Of a stretch of 64,000 bases of DNA, positions 37,063 through 46,757 are shown in pieces. Under the pieces are notes generated by a model. It was given only the letters and a program-made list of their open reading frames with translations, was not told the DNA's origin and did not search any database. Within the stretch, counting starts at the first letter, position 1; each line of letters begins with the position of its first letter. Position numbers and translations under genes: made by a program. Origin of the DNA: Fredinandcohnia onubensis (GTDB lineage: Bacteria > Bacillota > Bacilli > Bacillales > Bacillaceae_L); NCBI RefSeq assembly GCF_002734285.1, contig NZ_NSEA01000003.1, positions 1 through 64,000 on the forward strand. Reading direction: 5' to 3'.

Positions 37063-38247
37063 ATGCCGAGAGCGCTTTGGATGATTATTATTGGAATGAT
37101 CATTAATGTCACAGGTTCATCTTTTTTATGGCCGTTAAACGCGATTTACATTCATGGTCATCTTGGTAAATCTTTATCTGTTGCAGGTCTTGTATTAATG
37201 GTTAATGCGGGTGCAACCGTTATTGGGAATTTAGTAGGTGGCGTGTTATTTGATAAAATAGGTGGCTATAAATCAATTCTGACAGGTATCCTGATTTCAT
37301 TAGTGGCTCTAATAGGACTTACCTTTTACCATGGTTGGCCACATTATGTTATTTTCCTAACCATCATTGGGTTTGGTACGGGTATGGTATTCCCCGCCAT
37401 GTTTGCAATGGCAGGAGCTGTTTGGCCAGAAGGTGGAAGAAAGTCATTTAATGCCGTTTATATTGCACAAAACCTAGGTGTTGCGATTGGATCAGGACTT
37501 GGTGGATTTGTGGCATCTTATTCATTTGATTATATTTTTATGGCGAATACATTTATGTATATTCTATTTTTCTTAGTGGCATTGTTCGGTTACCGAGGAA
37601 TTTACGCTGAAAAGGCTACCCAATCAAGCTTATTAGAACAGTCGAAAATGGTGAAAAATCGCTCAAAATTAAATGCATTACTGATTCTTTGTATTGGATA
37701 TGTTTTATGTTGGGTGGCCTATGTGCAATGGCAAGCGACCATTTCAAGCTATACACAAGACATCGGGATCACATTAAAGCAATATAGCTTATTATGGACT
37801 GTAAATGGAGGCTTGATCGTTCTCGGGCAGCCATTACTGAACATAGCAATAAAGTCATTTGCAAAGTCCTTGAAAAAACAAATTATCATAGGAATTCTTA
37901 TATTTATTTGTTCTTTTCTTATTGTTTCAGCGGCGAGCTCATTTAGCGGATTTCTAGTTGCGATGATCATATTAACGGTTGGAGAAATGTTTGTATGGCC
38001 AGCTGTACCGACCATTGCAAACGATCTTGCACCAAAGGGTCGCGAAGGTTTTTACCAAGGGATTGTTAACAGTATGGCTACTGGCGGACGTATGATTGGG
38101 CCAGTACTTGGTGGCATGCTTGTTGACTTATGGGGTATGAGCATGTTATTTACGGTATTAGCGGTATTATTGTTCGTTTCCATCTTCACTACCATGAAAT
38201 ATGATAAAAAACTAAAAGAAAAAACAAATGTTGTTATTACTGCATAA
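37063..38247 (+). CDS. yttB: MFS transporter YttB
   Basis: 394-aa major facilitator with about 12 membrane segments. The motif-A-like loop GGVLFDKIGGYKS lies between TM2 and TM3, and the second-half equivalent is GMLVDLWG. Likely a drug or metabolite exporter; substrate unknown. Strong RBS AAGGAGGTG. A terminator TTGATAC...GTATCAG plus T7 follows at 38253-38291. Confidence 0.88.
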   Translation: MPRALWMIIIGMIINVTGSSFLWPLNAIYIHGHLGKSLSVAGLVLMVNAGATVIGNLVGGVLFDKIGGYKSILTGILISLVALIGLTFYHGWPHYVIFLTIIGFGTGMVFPAMFAMAGAVWPEGGRKSFNAVYIAQNLGVAIGSGLGGFVASYSFDYIFMANTFMYILFFLVALFGYRGIYAEKATQSSLLEQSKMVKNRSKLNALLILCIGYVLCWVAYVQWQATISSYTQDIGITLKQYSLLWTVNGGLIVLGQPLLNIAIKSFAKSLKKQIIIGILIFICSFLIVSAASSFSGFLVAMIILTVGEMFVWPAVPTIANDLAPKGREGFYQGIVNSMATGGRMIGPVLGGMLVDLWGMSMLFTVLAVLLFVSIFTTMKYDKKLKEKTNVVITA

Positions 38248-38252
38248 CGAAG

Positions 38253-38291
38253 TAGACTTGATACGAAAAATTGGTATCAGGTCTTTTTTTA
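38253..38291 (+). terminator. yttB terminator
   Basis: CTTGATAC / GTATCAGG with T7. Confidence 0.75.
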
Positions 38292-38363
38292 TTCTCTTTA
38301 ATGAATACCTATTCAGATGATATGATGAACATATAAAGGGAGAATAAAGAGGTGTGGGAATAA

Positions 38364-39737
38364 ATGTTTAATCACAATGATTTTGAGTTCAAAAACAAAA
38401 TTCTTGAAACGATTATTGACACTGCTTATGAATGGATTGTTGTAGTAGATCATCAAGGTAAAATTATGTACATGAATAAAAATTATTGTGATTTCCTTGA
38501 AGTTAATCGAGAAGAGGTTATTGGCACACATGTAACAAAGGTAATCGAAAACACAAGGATGCATATTGTTGTTCAAACCGGAGAAGAGGAAATTGGCAGT
38601 CCGCATTATATAAAAGGGAATTATATGATTGCGAATCGAATTCCAATTTATTCTGATCATACAATAGTTGGGGCAGTAGGGGCCGTTATTTTTAAAGATA
38701 CAAAGGCATTAAATAAGATGAATAGCCATATTAAAAGCTTAATGTCGCAGCTGCAAACCTATATTGAGGATTGGCAGGAAAACAATGGGGCTAAATATAC
38801 GTTAAATGATATTAAAACGGTTTCAAAGCAAGTACTTGAATTGAAGGAAAAGGTTAAAAATATCGCATCAGGTGATATTTCTGTATTAATTCGAGGCGAA
38901 AGTGGAACTGGGAAAGAATTGTTCGCCCACAGTATTCATCAATTAAGCGAAAGAAGTCAAAATCCTTTTATTAAAATTAATTGTGGAGCAATCCCTGAGC
39001 ATTTATTAGAATCTGAGTTATTTGGTTATGAAGAAGGAGCATTCACTGGAGCAAAAAAGGGTGGAAAAAAAGGCAAGTTTGTTCTTGCACATGGTGGAAC
39101 CATTTTTTTAGATGAGGTGGGTGACATGCCATTAAATATGCAGATAAAGCTATTGCGCGTTCTCCAGGAAAAAGAAGTCGAACCGGTGGGAGCAGTAAAG
39201 CCTATCCCAGTTGATGTTCGTGTGATCGCAGCTACGAATCGACCTTTGGAGCAGATGATTGAAGAAAATCGATTTCGTGAGGATTTATTTTACCGAATCA
39301 ATGTAATCCCGTTCAGAATTCCGCCCCTTCGTGAACGGCCAGAAGATATTGGTCCTTTAACCCAATTTTTTATCGAAAAAGTTTCAAAGCGTACTGGAAA
39401 AAGAATTACTGCAATTGACGATGAGGTTATGAATATTTTTAATCAACATCAATGGCCAGGAAACCTTCGTGAGCTTGAAAATGTAGTAGAGGCTGCTATC
39501 CATTTAACAAGTGGAGAAAAAATAGAGATCCGTTCGTTACCGGATTATTTGGTTGACGATCCCAAATTATTAATCGGCCAAAAAACGTTAAAGGAAATAC
39601 TTGAAGATACTGAAAAAAGGGTGCTCGAGAAAACATTGCAAAAATATAGTGACGATAAACAATTAGCTGCCAAAGCACTTGGGATAAGTAAATCTAGTAT
39701 GTATGAAAAACTTAAGAAGCTAAAGCTAGAATCGTAA
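38364..39737 (+). CDS. Sigma-54-dependent transcriptional activator (PAS, AAA+, HTH)
   Basis: 457 aa. An N-terminal PAS domain (about 10-125; [15 protein letters not shown]) probably senses a small ligand. The central AAA+ domain has Walker A GESGTGKE, the sigma-54-contacting GAFTGA loop, Walker [12 protein letters not shown] and the arginine-finger region FREDLFYRI. The C-terminal Fis-type HTH is [29 protein letters not shown]. Three palindromes and a -24/-12 promoter lie immediately downstream, so its target is almost certainly the GntP/dehydrogenase pair that follows. Confidence 0.95.
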   Translation: MFNHNDFEFKNKILETIIDTAYEWIVVVDHQGKIMYMNKNYCDFLEVNREEVIGTHVTKVIENTRMHIVVQTGEEEIGSPHYIKGNYMIANRIPIYSDHTIVGAVGAVIFKDTKALNKMNSHIKSLMSQLQTYIEDWQENNGAKYTLNDIKTVSKQVLELKEKVKNIASGDISVLIRGESGTGKELFAHSIHQLSERSQNPFIKINCGAIPEHLLESELFGYEEGAFTGAKKGGKKGKFVLAHGGTIFLDEVGDMPLNMQIKLLRVLQEKEVEPVGAVKPIPVDVRVIAATNRPLEQMIEENRFREDLFYRINVIPFRIPPLRERPEDIGPLTQFFIEKVSKRTGKRITAIDDEVMNIFNQHQWPGNLRELENVVEAAIHLTSGEKIEIRSLPDYLVDDPKLLIGQKTLKEILEDTEKRVLEKTLQKYSDDKQLAAKALGISKSSMYEKLKKLKLES

Positions 39738-39738
39738 A

Positions 39739-39754
39739 TTCCAGGAATCCGGAA
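39739..39754. promoter_or_regulatory. Activator site 1 (imperfect palindrome)
   Basis: TTCCAGGAATCCGGAA; same half-sites as the two perfect copies downstream, with one altered base in the right arm. Confidence 0.65.
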
Positions 39755-39758
39755 CGTT

Positions 39759-39776
39759 ATTCCAGATCTCTGGAAT
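39759..39776. promoter_or_regulatory. Activator site 2 (perfect palindrome, may double as terminator)
   Basis: ATTCCAGATCTCTGGAAT. It is followed by TCTTTTTTT, so it can also terminate the regulator mRNA. Confidence 0.75.
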
Positions 39777-39825
39777 TCTTTTTTTGCCCATGTAAACTCA
39801 TTTTCTAAAAAACTAGGAAACTATC

Positions 39826-39843
39826 ATTCCAGAATTCTGGAAT
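39826..39843. promoter_or_regulatory. Activator site 3 (perfect palindrome)
   Basis: ATTCCAGAATTCTGGAAT, 51 bp before the -24 element. Confidence 0.8.
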
Positions 39844-39894
39844 GATAGGGTGGAAAATAAATTAAAATATGGCGATTTAGTGACCTTTTTGATT

Positions 39895-39911
39895 TTGGCA
39901 TACTACTTGCA
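39895..39911 (+). promoter_or_regulatory. Sigma-54 (SigL) promoter
   Basis: TTGGCATACTACTTGCA: GG at 39897-39898 and GC at 39909-39910, the invariant 12-bp register of TGGCAC-N5-TTGC promoters. Located downstream of the activator sites. Confidence 0.9.
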
Positions 39912-40075
39912 ATATTTAAAACTGAAACGATCAAAAGGAGGTCTAATATAGCGAATTGAAAAAAGAGGGCGAAAGGAAATTGAAAGCGGTTACTAAGTGA
40001 GGCAGGATTGGAGATGGAGTTGCTGTATTTGGTTGACAATGTTTCACAATAAAATTTGAGTAAGGGGGATATAAA

Positions 40076-41395
40076 ATGCTCAGTATGATTGGGTTGGTTG
40101 GGGGCTTAGTGCTTTTAATTGTTTTAACAATGAGAGGCATGAACTTACTAATTGCAGGGCCATTATGTGCTCTAGTTGTAGCTGTTTTAAGTGGCCTTCC
40201 ATTGTTTCCACAGTTAGCAGGTGAGGGAGAAGCAAACTTTGTTGGCAATTATATGAGTGGATTTTCAAGTTTCGTTACGTCTTGGTACCTCATGTTCCTA
40301 TTAGGAGCTATATTTGGAAAAGTGATGGAGGATAGTGGTGCGGCTGATAGTGTGTCAAAGTGGATTGTTGATAAATTAGGCATGAAATATGCCATTTTTG
40401 CAATCGTCTTAGCCTGTGCAGTTCTCACCTATGGCGGTGTAAGCTTATTTGTTGTTGCTTTCTCTGTATATCCAATGGCAATTAGTCTATTTAAAGAAGC
40501 AAATTTACCGAGAAGATTTATCCCTGCAACATTAGCTTTCGGTTCTGTTACATTTACAATGACATCAGCAGGTTCTCCAGAGATTCAAAACTGGATCCCT
40601 ATTGAATATTTAGGTACATCACCATTAGCAGGTTGGGAAGTTAGTGCCATTGTCGCGGTATTTATGATGATTTTTGGCGGCTGGTGGTTAAAACGGATGA
40701 TTAATAAGGCAGTGGCAAAAGGGGAAACCTTCGTTTCAAGAGAAAATGACCCAATTGTTGAAAATAAAGAACTGCCACACCCGATTACAGGACTTATTCC
40801 GTTAGTAGTGGTTCTTATTATTTCGTTTTTCTTTCATGACAAGCTTGCACAATCCGCCCTTATCATTGCTTTATTAGGTGGGGTTATTTCAACTTATTTA
40901 TTAAATCGTAAGTATTTTACATCTGTTAATAAAGCACTTTCTGAGGGAACACTTGGTGCATTAATTGCGATTGGTAACACTGCGGCCGTTGTTGGGTTTG
41001 GAGGAGTTGCAAAAGCGGTTCCAGCTTTCGAGGTTGCGGTTGATGCGATGACAAGTATCCCAGGTAGCCCATTAATTGGAGGAGCAATTGCAGTTAGTGT
41101 CATTGCTGGAATGACAGGTTCAGCTTCTGGAGGTCAGGCAATCGCACTCCCATTATTAGCGCCACATTATATTGAAACAGGCGTTAATACAGAGGCACTT
41201 CATAGAGTTGTGGCCATTTCGTCAGGTGCATTGGATTCACTCCCACATAATGGCTATGTTGTTACAACTGTTCGTTCAATTTGTGGAGAATCACATAAGG
41301 ATGCATATGGTGCAGTTGGTGCGTTAACAGTTATTGTTCCATTAATTGGGTTAGCCATTGCCATTATTTTATTTTCTTTAGGTCTAGGGATTTAG
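40076..41395 (+). CDS. GntP-family organic acid permease
   Basis: 439-aa membrane protein with 11-12 hydrophobic segments. GntP features: GAIFGKVMEDSGAADSVSKW near residue 75, MTSAGSPEIQN, GMTGSASGGQAIALPLL (part) near residue 345 and DSLPHNGYVVTT. Family members carry gluconate, lactate or hydroxyacids. Paired with a 3-hydroxybutyrate dehydrogenase-like gene 9 nt downstream, the probable substrate is 3-hydroxybutyrate or a related acid. RBS AAGGGGGA. Confidence 0.9.
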   Translation: MLSMIGLVGGLVLLIVLTMRGMNLLIAGPLCALVVAVLSGLPLFPQLAGEGEANFVGNYMSGFSSFVTSWYLMFLLGAIFGKVMEDSGAADSVSKWIVDKLGMKYAIFAIVLACAVLTYGGVSLFVVAFSVYPMAISLFKEANLPRRFIPATLAFGSVTFTMTSAGSPEIQNWIPIEYLGTSPLAGWEVSAIVAVFMMIFGGWWLKRMINKAVAKGETFVSRENDPIVENKELPHPITGLIPLVVVLIISFFFHDKLAQSALIIALLGGVISTYLLNRKYFTSVNKALSEGTLGALIAIGNTAAVVGFGGVAKAVPAFEVAVDAMTSIPGSPLIGGAIAVSVIAGMTGSASGGQAIALPLLAPHYIETGVNTEALHRVVAISSGALDSLPHNGYVVTTVRSICGESHKDAYGAVGALTVIVPLIGLAIAIILFSLGLGI

Positions 41396-41404
41396 GAGGA
41401 CGTC

Positions 41405-42181
41405 ATGTTTACAAATCAGGTTATCTTAATTACCGGGGCAGCACGAGGGATTGGATTTGAAATGGGGAAAACCTTTGCTAAGAATGGCGCGCGTGTTGTG
41501 TTAACGGATGTAGATGAATCGGCAGTGAAAAAATCTTCATCAGAGCTTCAAGAGGCAGGCTATGATGCGATTGGTTTAAAATGTAATGTCACAAATGAAC
41601 TAGAGATTGTTGAGATTATTAATAATACGGTTTCAACATACGGAAAAATTGATTGCCTAATCAACAATGCGGGGTTGCAGCATGTGTCTCCAATTGAAGA
41701 ATTTCCAAAAGAAAAATTTGAATTATTACTATCCGTTATGCTTACTGCCCCATTTGTAGCAATTAAGCATGTGTTTCCGATTATGAAACAACAGAAATTT
41801 GGACGGATTATTAATATGGCTTCCATAAATGGTTTAATAGGTTTTGCTGGTAAAGCTGCCTACAATAGCGCAAAGCATGGTGTTATTGGATTAACAAAGG
41901 TTGCTGCATTAGAAGGAGCAGAGCACGGAATTACAGTGAATGCAATATGTCCTGGGTATGTCGATACACCACTTGTAAGAAATCAACTTGCAGACTTAGC
42001 CAAGACACGAAAAGTGGATCTGGAAAAGGTTTTGGAGGAGGTAATTTATCCTCTTGTCCCACAGAAGCGTCTTTTAGAGGTTGAGGAAATAGCAAATTAC
42101 GTTATGTTTTTAGCAAGTGAACATGGAAAAGGAATAACAGGTCAGGCATGTGTAATTGATGGGGGCTATACAGCTCAATAA
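41405..42181 (+). CDS. 3-Hydroxybutyrate dehydrogenase-like SDR
   Basis: 258-aa short-chain dehydrogenase. Nucleotide motif TGAARGIG (about residues 10-17), NNAG, catalytic Ser in INMASINGL and YNSAKHG (Tyr-x3-Lys), then PGYVDTPLVRNQ as in D-3-hydroxybutyrate dehydrogenases. The product would be acetoacetate. RBS TTAGGAGGA. No CoA-transferase gene lies nearby. A terminator AAAAAGAATCTCA/TGAGATTCTTTTT follows at 42186-42218. Confidence 0.9.
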   Translation: MFTNQVILITGAARGIGFEMGKTFAKNGARVVLTDVDESAVKKSSSELQEAGYDAIGLKCNVTNELEIVEIINNTVSTYGKIDCLINNAGLQHVSPIEEFPKEKFELLLSVMLTAPFVAIKHVFPIMKQQKFGRIINMASINGLIGFAGKAAYNSAKHGVIGLTKVAALEGAEHGITVNAICPGYVDTPLVRNQLADLAKTRKVDLEKVLEEVIYPLVPQKRLLEVEEIANYVMFLASEHGKGITGQACVIDGGYTAQ

Positions 42182-42185
42182 AAGT

Positions 42186-42218
42186 GAAAAAGAATCTCAT
42201 ATTCTGAGATTCTTTTTC
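42186..42218 (+). terminator. Terminator of the GntP/dehydrogenase operon
   Basis: AAAAAGAATCTCA / TGAGATTCTTTTT. Confidence 0.85.
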
Positions 42219-42314
42219 TGCTATTTTTCTATTTTTATGGTAAACTTTATTTAGCGAATTTTTGTTGACCTTATAAAAGGGTGCCACTAGTGTACTTTTT
42301 TATAGGGTCTTTTT

Positions 42315-43379
42315 TTAATGTCCAACAGTTTCACTGCCGTCATCTGTTCCGTCAGCTGTAACTTTTAATAATGCAACTGCTCCCTTTGTAGCATGGTTGA
42401 ACTGGTGAGTTACGATTGAGTAGGTTCCTTCTCTTGTAACCGTAAATTCGACAACTGCTCCACCGCTAGCTGGGAGCATAACAGTTTGTAGGCCTTGCAT
42501 ATGGTTGTATGGGTTACCATCAATATATACATCATCAAATATTGTACCAACTACGTGGAAGGAGCTCACTTCATTTGGACCAACATTATTAATATAAAGT
42601 CTTACACGGTCGCCTACTTTAGCAAGAAGTGGTGTTTCTTTTAATGAGAATGTATCACCGTTTGTGTTTAAATCTCCTTCTTTTAGGGCTTTAGTAGAAA
42701 ATACGACTTGGCTAGGTACACCATTTGTAAAGTCATTTAAATCGTTGTATTTGTACCATTCGTTTTGAATGATAAGGAATTCTCTATCAATCTCTTTATC
42801 TGTTGGATACCCATCTTTAGGCTTTACAATGATCGTTCCGTGCATACCGTTTGCAATGTGTGAAAGAACTGGTTTTGTACCGCAATGGTACATAAATACT
42901 CCAGGCTTATTTGCTGGGTAAGAGAATGTTCCAGATTCATCAGGCATTACATCAATGAAATCTTTTGAAGGTGATGCATGTACTGCGTGGAAGTCCATGC
43001 TGTGTGGAATAGCTGGATCCATATTTTTAAGTGTAAAGTTAATTGTGTCACCTTCATTTACAACTACTACAGGTCCCGGTGCTTCACCGTTAAAGGTCCA
43101 CGCCTTATAGATATACCCTTTGTCAATTTCAATGTCTGTAATCTGAGCAGTCATTTCAACATTAACTTCATTTTCTGATACCCTTTCTACTTTTAAAGGA
43201 ACGGGTTCTTGGTTAAGGTCTTTGTGAGGTGCAATTACTTCTCCTTGGCCAGACTCAGAACCAGCTGTTTGTGCTTCTACTTTCTCCTCCTTCACTGCCT
43301 CTTGATTACTACCACATCCGGATAAAATGATTGAAGTTCCAACTATTGATGCAACCAACAATTTAATTTTTGTGTTCAT
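42315..43379 (-). CDS. nirK: Copper-containing nitrite reductase NirK
   Basis: 354-aa secreted lipoprotein (lipobox LSGC at about residue 21) with two cupredoxin domains. Ligands follow the NirK pattern: PHSMDFH supplies a type 1 His and a type 2 His; FMYHCGTKP supplies type 2 His and type 1 Cys; VLSHIANGM supplies type 1 His and Met. VSSFHVVG and THQFNHATKG hold the second-domain His residues. Reduces nitrite to nitric oxide outside the membrane. Start ATG 43379 after AAGGGGG; the open frame extends 64 codons upstream without an RBS. No other denitrification gene is adjacent. Confidence 0.92.
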   Translation of the reverse strand: MNTKIKLLVASIVGTSIILSGCGSNQEAVKEEKVEAQTAGSESGQGEVIAPHKDLNQEPVPLKVERVSENEVNVEMTAQITDIEIDKGYIYKAWTFNGEAPGPVVVVNEGDTINFTLKNMDPAIPHSMDFHAVHASPSKDFIDVMPDESGTFSYPANKPGVFMYHCGTKPVLSHIANGMHGTIIVKPKDGYPTDKEIDREFLIIQNEWYKYNDLNDFTNGVPSQVVFSTKALKEGDLNTNGDTFSLKETPLLAKVGDRVRLYINNVGPNEVSSFHVVGTIFDDVYIDGNPYNHMQGLQTVMLPASGGAVVEFTVTREGTYSIVTHQFNHATKGAVALLKVTADGTDDGSETVGH

Positions 43380-43451
43380 GAATAATACCCCCTTGGATAC
43401 TTGGTATTTGCTTTCTACACCCTTATCATATTCGGAGGGCATCTCTGAAAA

Positions 43452-43467
43452 CGTGATTTTAATCACG
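43452..43467. promoter_or_regulatory. Fnr/CRP-type palindrome upstream of nirK
   Basis: CGTGATTTTAATCACG contains GTGA-N6-TCAC, the spacing of Bacillus Fnr sites (TGTGA-N6-TCACA). It lies about 75 bp before the nirK start, fitting oxygen-limited activation. Confidence 0.65.
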
Positions 43468-43790
43468 CATTTTGACTTAATCTGTGGACAGTTTGTGAAT
43501 TGGTGAGCATATAAACATCGTTCCAATAGTGATAAGGGTTTAAACGCTTTCGAAGCGGTGTTTTTAGTCAAAATTCCTTCACATATCTGGCCTTTTTTTC
43601 CTAAGGGAATGGTTGTCTTAATAACCCGTTTTTGATGTTAAAAGCAGCTATGATTAATGATCGAAAATCGAAATTGCATACGTTTAGGAAAAAATATAGT
43701 GGGTAAAATGATGGAGGAAAAGCCCAATTTTTCCTATTTCACTTGCAGTTCTTATATAAATTCTATACAATACTGAATATAATCAAAAAT

Positions 43791-44046
43791 TAATGAGCGT
43801 TGAAAAGGAGTAGTAATGTTCTACACACGTGTTAGAGAGTTGACGGGTGGTGCAAGTCAATCGTTGATGAACATGAACTCGCCTTTGAGCAATAAGCATG
43901 AACTGCAAATGTGCAAATTAGTGCTTGTCGTATGATCCGCGTTAAGGGTGAATGAAGTGAGTGCACAATTTGTCACTAATGTGGGTGGTACCGCGGGAAG
44001 AATACATATCCTCTCGTCCCTTTTGGGATTAGGGGTTTTTTGTTTT
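43791..44046 (+). promoter_or_regulatory. T-box leader of leuS (specifier CUC)
   Basis: Stem I with GTTAGAGAG (AG-bulge region) and GGTGGTGCAAG; the specifier loop reads GAACTCGCC with Leu codon CTC at 43878-43880. The T-box GGGTGGTACCGCGGG is at 43983, and the terminator CCTC...GTCCC-TTTT-GGGAT...GGGG-T6 ends at 44046. Uncharged tRNA-Leu would favour antitermination. Confidence 0.95.
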
Positions 44047-44054
44047 TTTATAGG

Positions 44055-44150
44055 TTTAACTTTATTCAGTAGAATTATATTAAGTGCTGGATAGGTTTCG
44101 TAAGAGTAATAAATTCAGTGGGGTCCAATTCCCGTCTGAATAAAGTTAAA
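44055..44150. repeat. TTTAACTTTATTCAG inverted repeat in the leuS leader
   Basis: Perfect 15-bp arms at 44055-44069 and 44136-44150 around a 66-nt loop. Same arm as the 15782 element. Inserted between the T-box terminator and the leuS start, leaving a 224-nt spacer. Confidence 0.85.
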
Positions 44151-44184
44151 GCCTCCGGCGGATGCCTCGATTTTTCAATGGTAA

Positions 44185-44206
44185 TTTTTCGAGCATGCTC
44201 GAAAAA
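44185..44206. repeat. 22-bp perfect palindrome before leuS
   Basis: TTTTTCGAGC/GCTCGAAAAA centred on AT at 44195-44196. As RNA it is a stable hairpin between the T-box and leuS; its A and T tracts also make it terminator-like. Confidence 0.8.
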
Positions 44207-44270
44207 AATCGGGCGCAAATACGCCAAGGCGCATTTGATAGCATTTGTAACTGATTAAGGAGGAAGTCTT

Positions 44271-46688
44271 ATGAGTTTTAAACACCAAAAGATCGAGAAA
44301 AAATGGCAGCAGTACTGGGAACAGAACAAAACATTTAAGACAACTGAAGACCAAGGAAAGCGTAAATTCTATGCGTTAGACATGTTCCCATATCCTTCTG
44401 GAGCGGGACTGCACGTTGGCCACCCTGAAGGCTACACGGCTACTGATATTTTAGCAAGAATGAAGCGTATGCAAGGATACAATGTTCTTCATCCAATGGG
44501 GTGGGATGCATTTGGTTTGCCAGCTGAGCAATATGCATTAGATACTGGAAACGACCCTGCTGAGTTCACAGAAAAAAATATCAATACCTTCCGCCGTCAA
44601 ATTAAAGAACTTGGATTTTCCTATGATTGGGATCGTGAAATTAACACAACAGATCCTAATTACTATAAATGGACACAATGGATTTTCACAAAGCTATTTG
44701 AAAAAGGTTTAGCATATGTAGATGAAATTCCTGTTAACTGGTGCCCTGCGTTAGGAACTGTACTTGCAAACGAAGAAGTAATCGATGGGAAAAGTGAACG
44801 TGGTGGCCATCCTGTTGAAAGACGCCCAATGAGACAATGGGTATTAAAAATTACGGAATATGCAGAACGTTTACTACAGGATTTAGATGAGCTTGATTGG
44901 CCAGATAGTTTAAAGGAAATGCAACGTAACTGGATTGGCCGCTCTGAAGGAGCTCACGTAACCTTTAACATTGATGGACATGAGGAAACATTTACTGTGT
45001 TCACAACTCGTCCAGACACCTTATTTGGAGCTACTTATGCAGTACTTGCGCCAGAGCATCCATTTGTTGATAAAATCACGACTCCAGAACAAAAAGAAGC
45101 AGTTAATGCCTACCTAGATAAAATCAAGAGTAAGAGTGATTTAGAGCGTACAGACTTAGCAAAAGATAAAACTGGTGTATTCACAGGGGCATATGCCGTT
45201 AACCCTGTAAATCAAGAAAAAATGCCAATCTGGATTGCCGATTATGTTCTAATGAGTTATGGAACAGGAGCTATTATGGCAGTTCCTGCTCATGATGAGC
45301 GTGACTATGAATTTGCACAAAAGTTTGAATTGCCGATTAAGGAAGTCGTTGCTGGCGGTGATGTTTCCAAAGAAGCATATACAGGTGACGGAGAGCATGT
45401 TAATTCAGATTTCCTAAATGGATTAAATAAAGAAGAGGCCATCTCAAAAATGATTGCATGGCTAGAAGAAAATAAGTTAGGTAAAAAGGAAATTACCTAT
45501 AAATTACGTGATTGGTTATTTAGCCGCCAGCGTTATTGGGGTGAACCAATTCCAGTCATTCAATGGGAAGATGGAACAATGACTACTGTTCCAGAGGAAG
45601 AACTTCCACTTGTACTTCCAAAAACGAAGGAAATCAAACCGTCCGGAACTGGTGAATCACCACTTGCAAATATCACAGAGTGGGTAAATGTCGTTGATGA
45701 AAAGACTGGCAAAAAAGGCCGTCGTGAAACAAACACAATGCCACAATGGGCAGGAAGCTGTTGGTACTACTTACGCTATATTGATCCACATAATGATCAA
45801 GCAATCGCAGATCCGGAAAAATTAAAAGAATGGTTGCCAGTTGATATATATATTGGTGGAGCAGAGCATGCAGTACTTCACTTACTTTATGCAAGATTCT
45901 GGCATAAAGTTTTATATGATATCGGTGTTGTTACAACGAAAGAACCATTCCAAAAGCTATTCAACCAAGGTATGATTCTTGGTGAAGGTAACGAAAAAAT
46001 GAGTAAGTCAAAAGGAAATGTTGTAAACCCTGATGACATCATTGAATCTCATGGAGCAGACACTCTTCGTTTATACGAAATGTTCATGGGGCCATTAGAT
46101 GCTTCCATTGCTTGGTCAACAAACGGCCTAGATGGTTCTCGTCGTTTCTTAGATCGAATCTGGCGCTTACTTGTTGATGACAATAGTAGCCTATCTTCCA
46201 AAGTTAAAGCTGATTCAAATGATACTACACTTGAACGCGTGTATCACCAAACAGTGAAAAAAGTAACAGAAGACTATGAAGCATTACATTTTAATACTGC
46301 AATTTCACAATTGATGGTATTCATCAATGATGCATACAAAGCAACTGAATTGCCTAAGCCGTTTATTGAAGGCTTTGTAAAACTTCTTTCTCCAGTTGCT
46401 CCTCACTTGGCTGAAGAGCTTTGGGAGAAGCTTGGAAATACAGGAACTATTGCTTATGAATCATGGCCAGCATTTGATGAAGCAAAATTAGTTGAAGCTG
46501 AGATTGAGATTGTTATCCAAGTGAATGGAAAAGTAAAAGCAAAGCTTCATGTTCCTGCAGATGCTTCTAAAGAAGTACTTGAGCAAATTGCGATGGGTGC
46601 AGACCCAGTTAAGGAACAAATCGAAGGAAAAACAGTTCGCAAGGTTATTGCGGTACCAGGTAAGCTTGTAAATATTGTAGCTAACTAA
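44271..46688 (+). CDS. leuS: Leucyl-tRNA synthetase
   Basis: 805-aa class Ia aminoacyl-tRNA synthetase. HIGH-type motif [10 protein letters not shown] (about residue 50), editing domain region [17 protein letters not shown] (CP1, about 240-256), the second editing strand [18 protein letters not shown] (about 579-586), and the C-terminal tRNA-binding domain. RBS AAGGAGG. Regulated by the T-box upstream. Terminator GCCCTCC-ATTT-GGAGGGC follows. Confidence 0.98.
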   Translation: MSFKHQKIEKKWQQYWEQNKTFKTTEDQGKRKFYALDMFPYPSGAGLHVGHPEGYTATDILARMKRMQGYNVLHPMGWDAFGLPAEQYALDTGNDPAEFTEKNINTFRRQIKELGFSYDWDREINTTDPNYYKWTQWIFTKLFEKGLAYVDEIPVNWCPALGTVLANEEVIDGKSERGGHPVERRPMRQWVLKITEYAERLLQDLDELDWPDSLKEMQRNWIGRSEGAHVTFNIDGHEETFTVFTTRPDTLFGATYAVLAPEHPFVDKITTPEQKEAVNAYLDKIKSKSDLERTDLAKDKTGVFTGAYAVNPVNQEKMPIWIADYVLMSYGTGAIMAVPAHDERDYEFAQKFELPIKEVVAGGDVSKEAYTGDGEHVNSDFLNGLNKEEAISKMIAWLEENKLGKKEITYKLRDWLFSRQRYWGEPIPVIQWEDGTMTTVPEEELPLVLPKTKEIKPSGTGESPLANITEWVNVVDEKTGKKGRRETNTMPQWAGSCWYYLRYIDPHNDQAIADPEKLKEWLPVDIYIGGAEHAVLHLLYARFWHKVLYDIGVVTTKEPFQKLFNQGMILGEGNEKMSKSKGNVVNPDDIIESHGADTLRLYEMFMGPLDASIAWSTNGLDGSRRFLDRIWRLLVDDNSSLSSKVKADSNDTTLERVYHQTVKKVTEDYEALHFNTAISQLMVFINDAYKATELPKPFIEGFVKLLSPVAPHLAEELWEKLGNTGTIAYESWPAFDEAKLVEAEIEIVIQVNGKVKAKLHVPADASKEVLEQIAMGADPVKEQIEGKTVRKVIAVPGKLVNIVAN

Positions 46689-46691
46689 TAG

Positions 46692-46722
46692 CAAAAAGCC
46701 CTCCATTTGGAGGGCTTTTAAC
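46692..46722 (+). terminator. leuS terminator
   Basis: AAAAGCCCTCC-ATTT-GGAGGGCTTTTAAC. Confidence 0.85.
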
Positions 46723-46757
46723 ATGTAAAAGGATACCACTTATGGCAGCCTTACCAT

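Noticed and set aside
43380-43571. 64-codon N-terminal extension of NirK
   Set aside because: No RBS. It covers the Fnr-type palindrome, and the lipoprotein signal starts at 43379.
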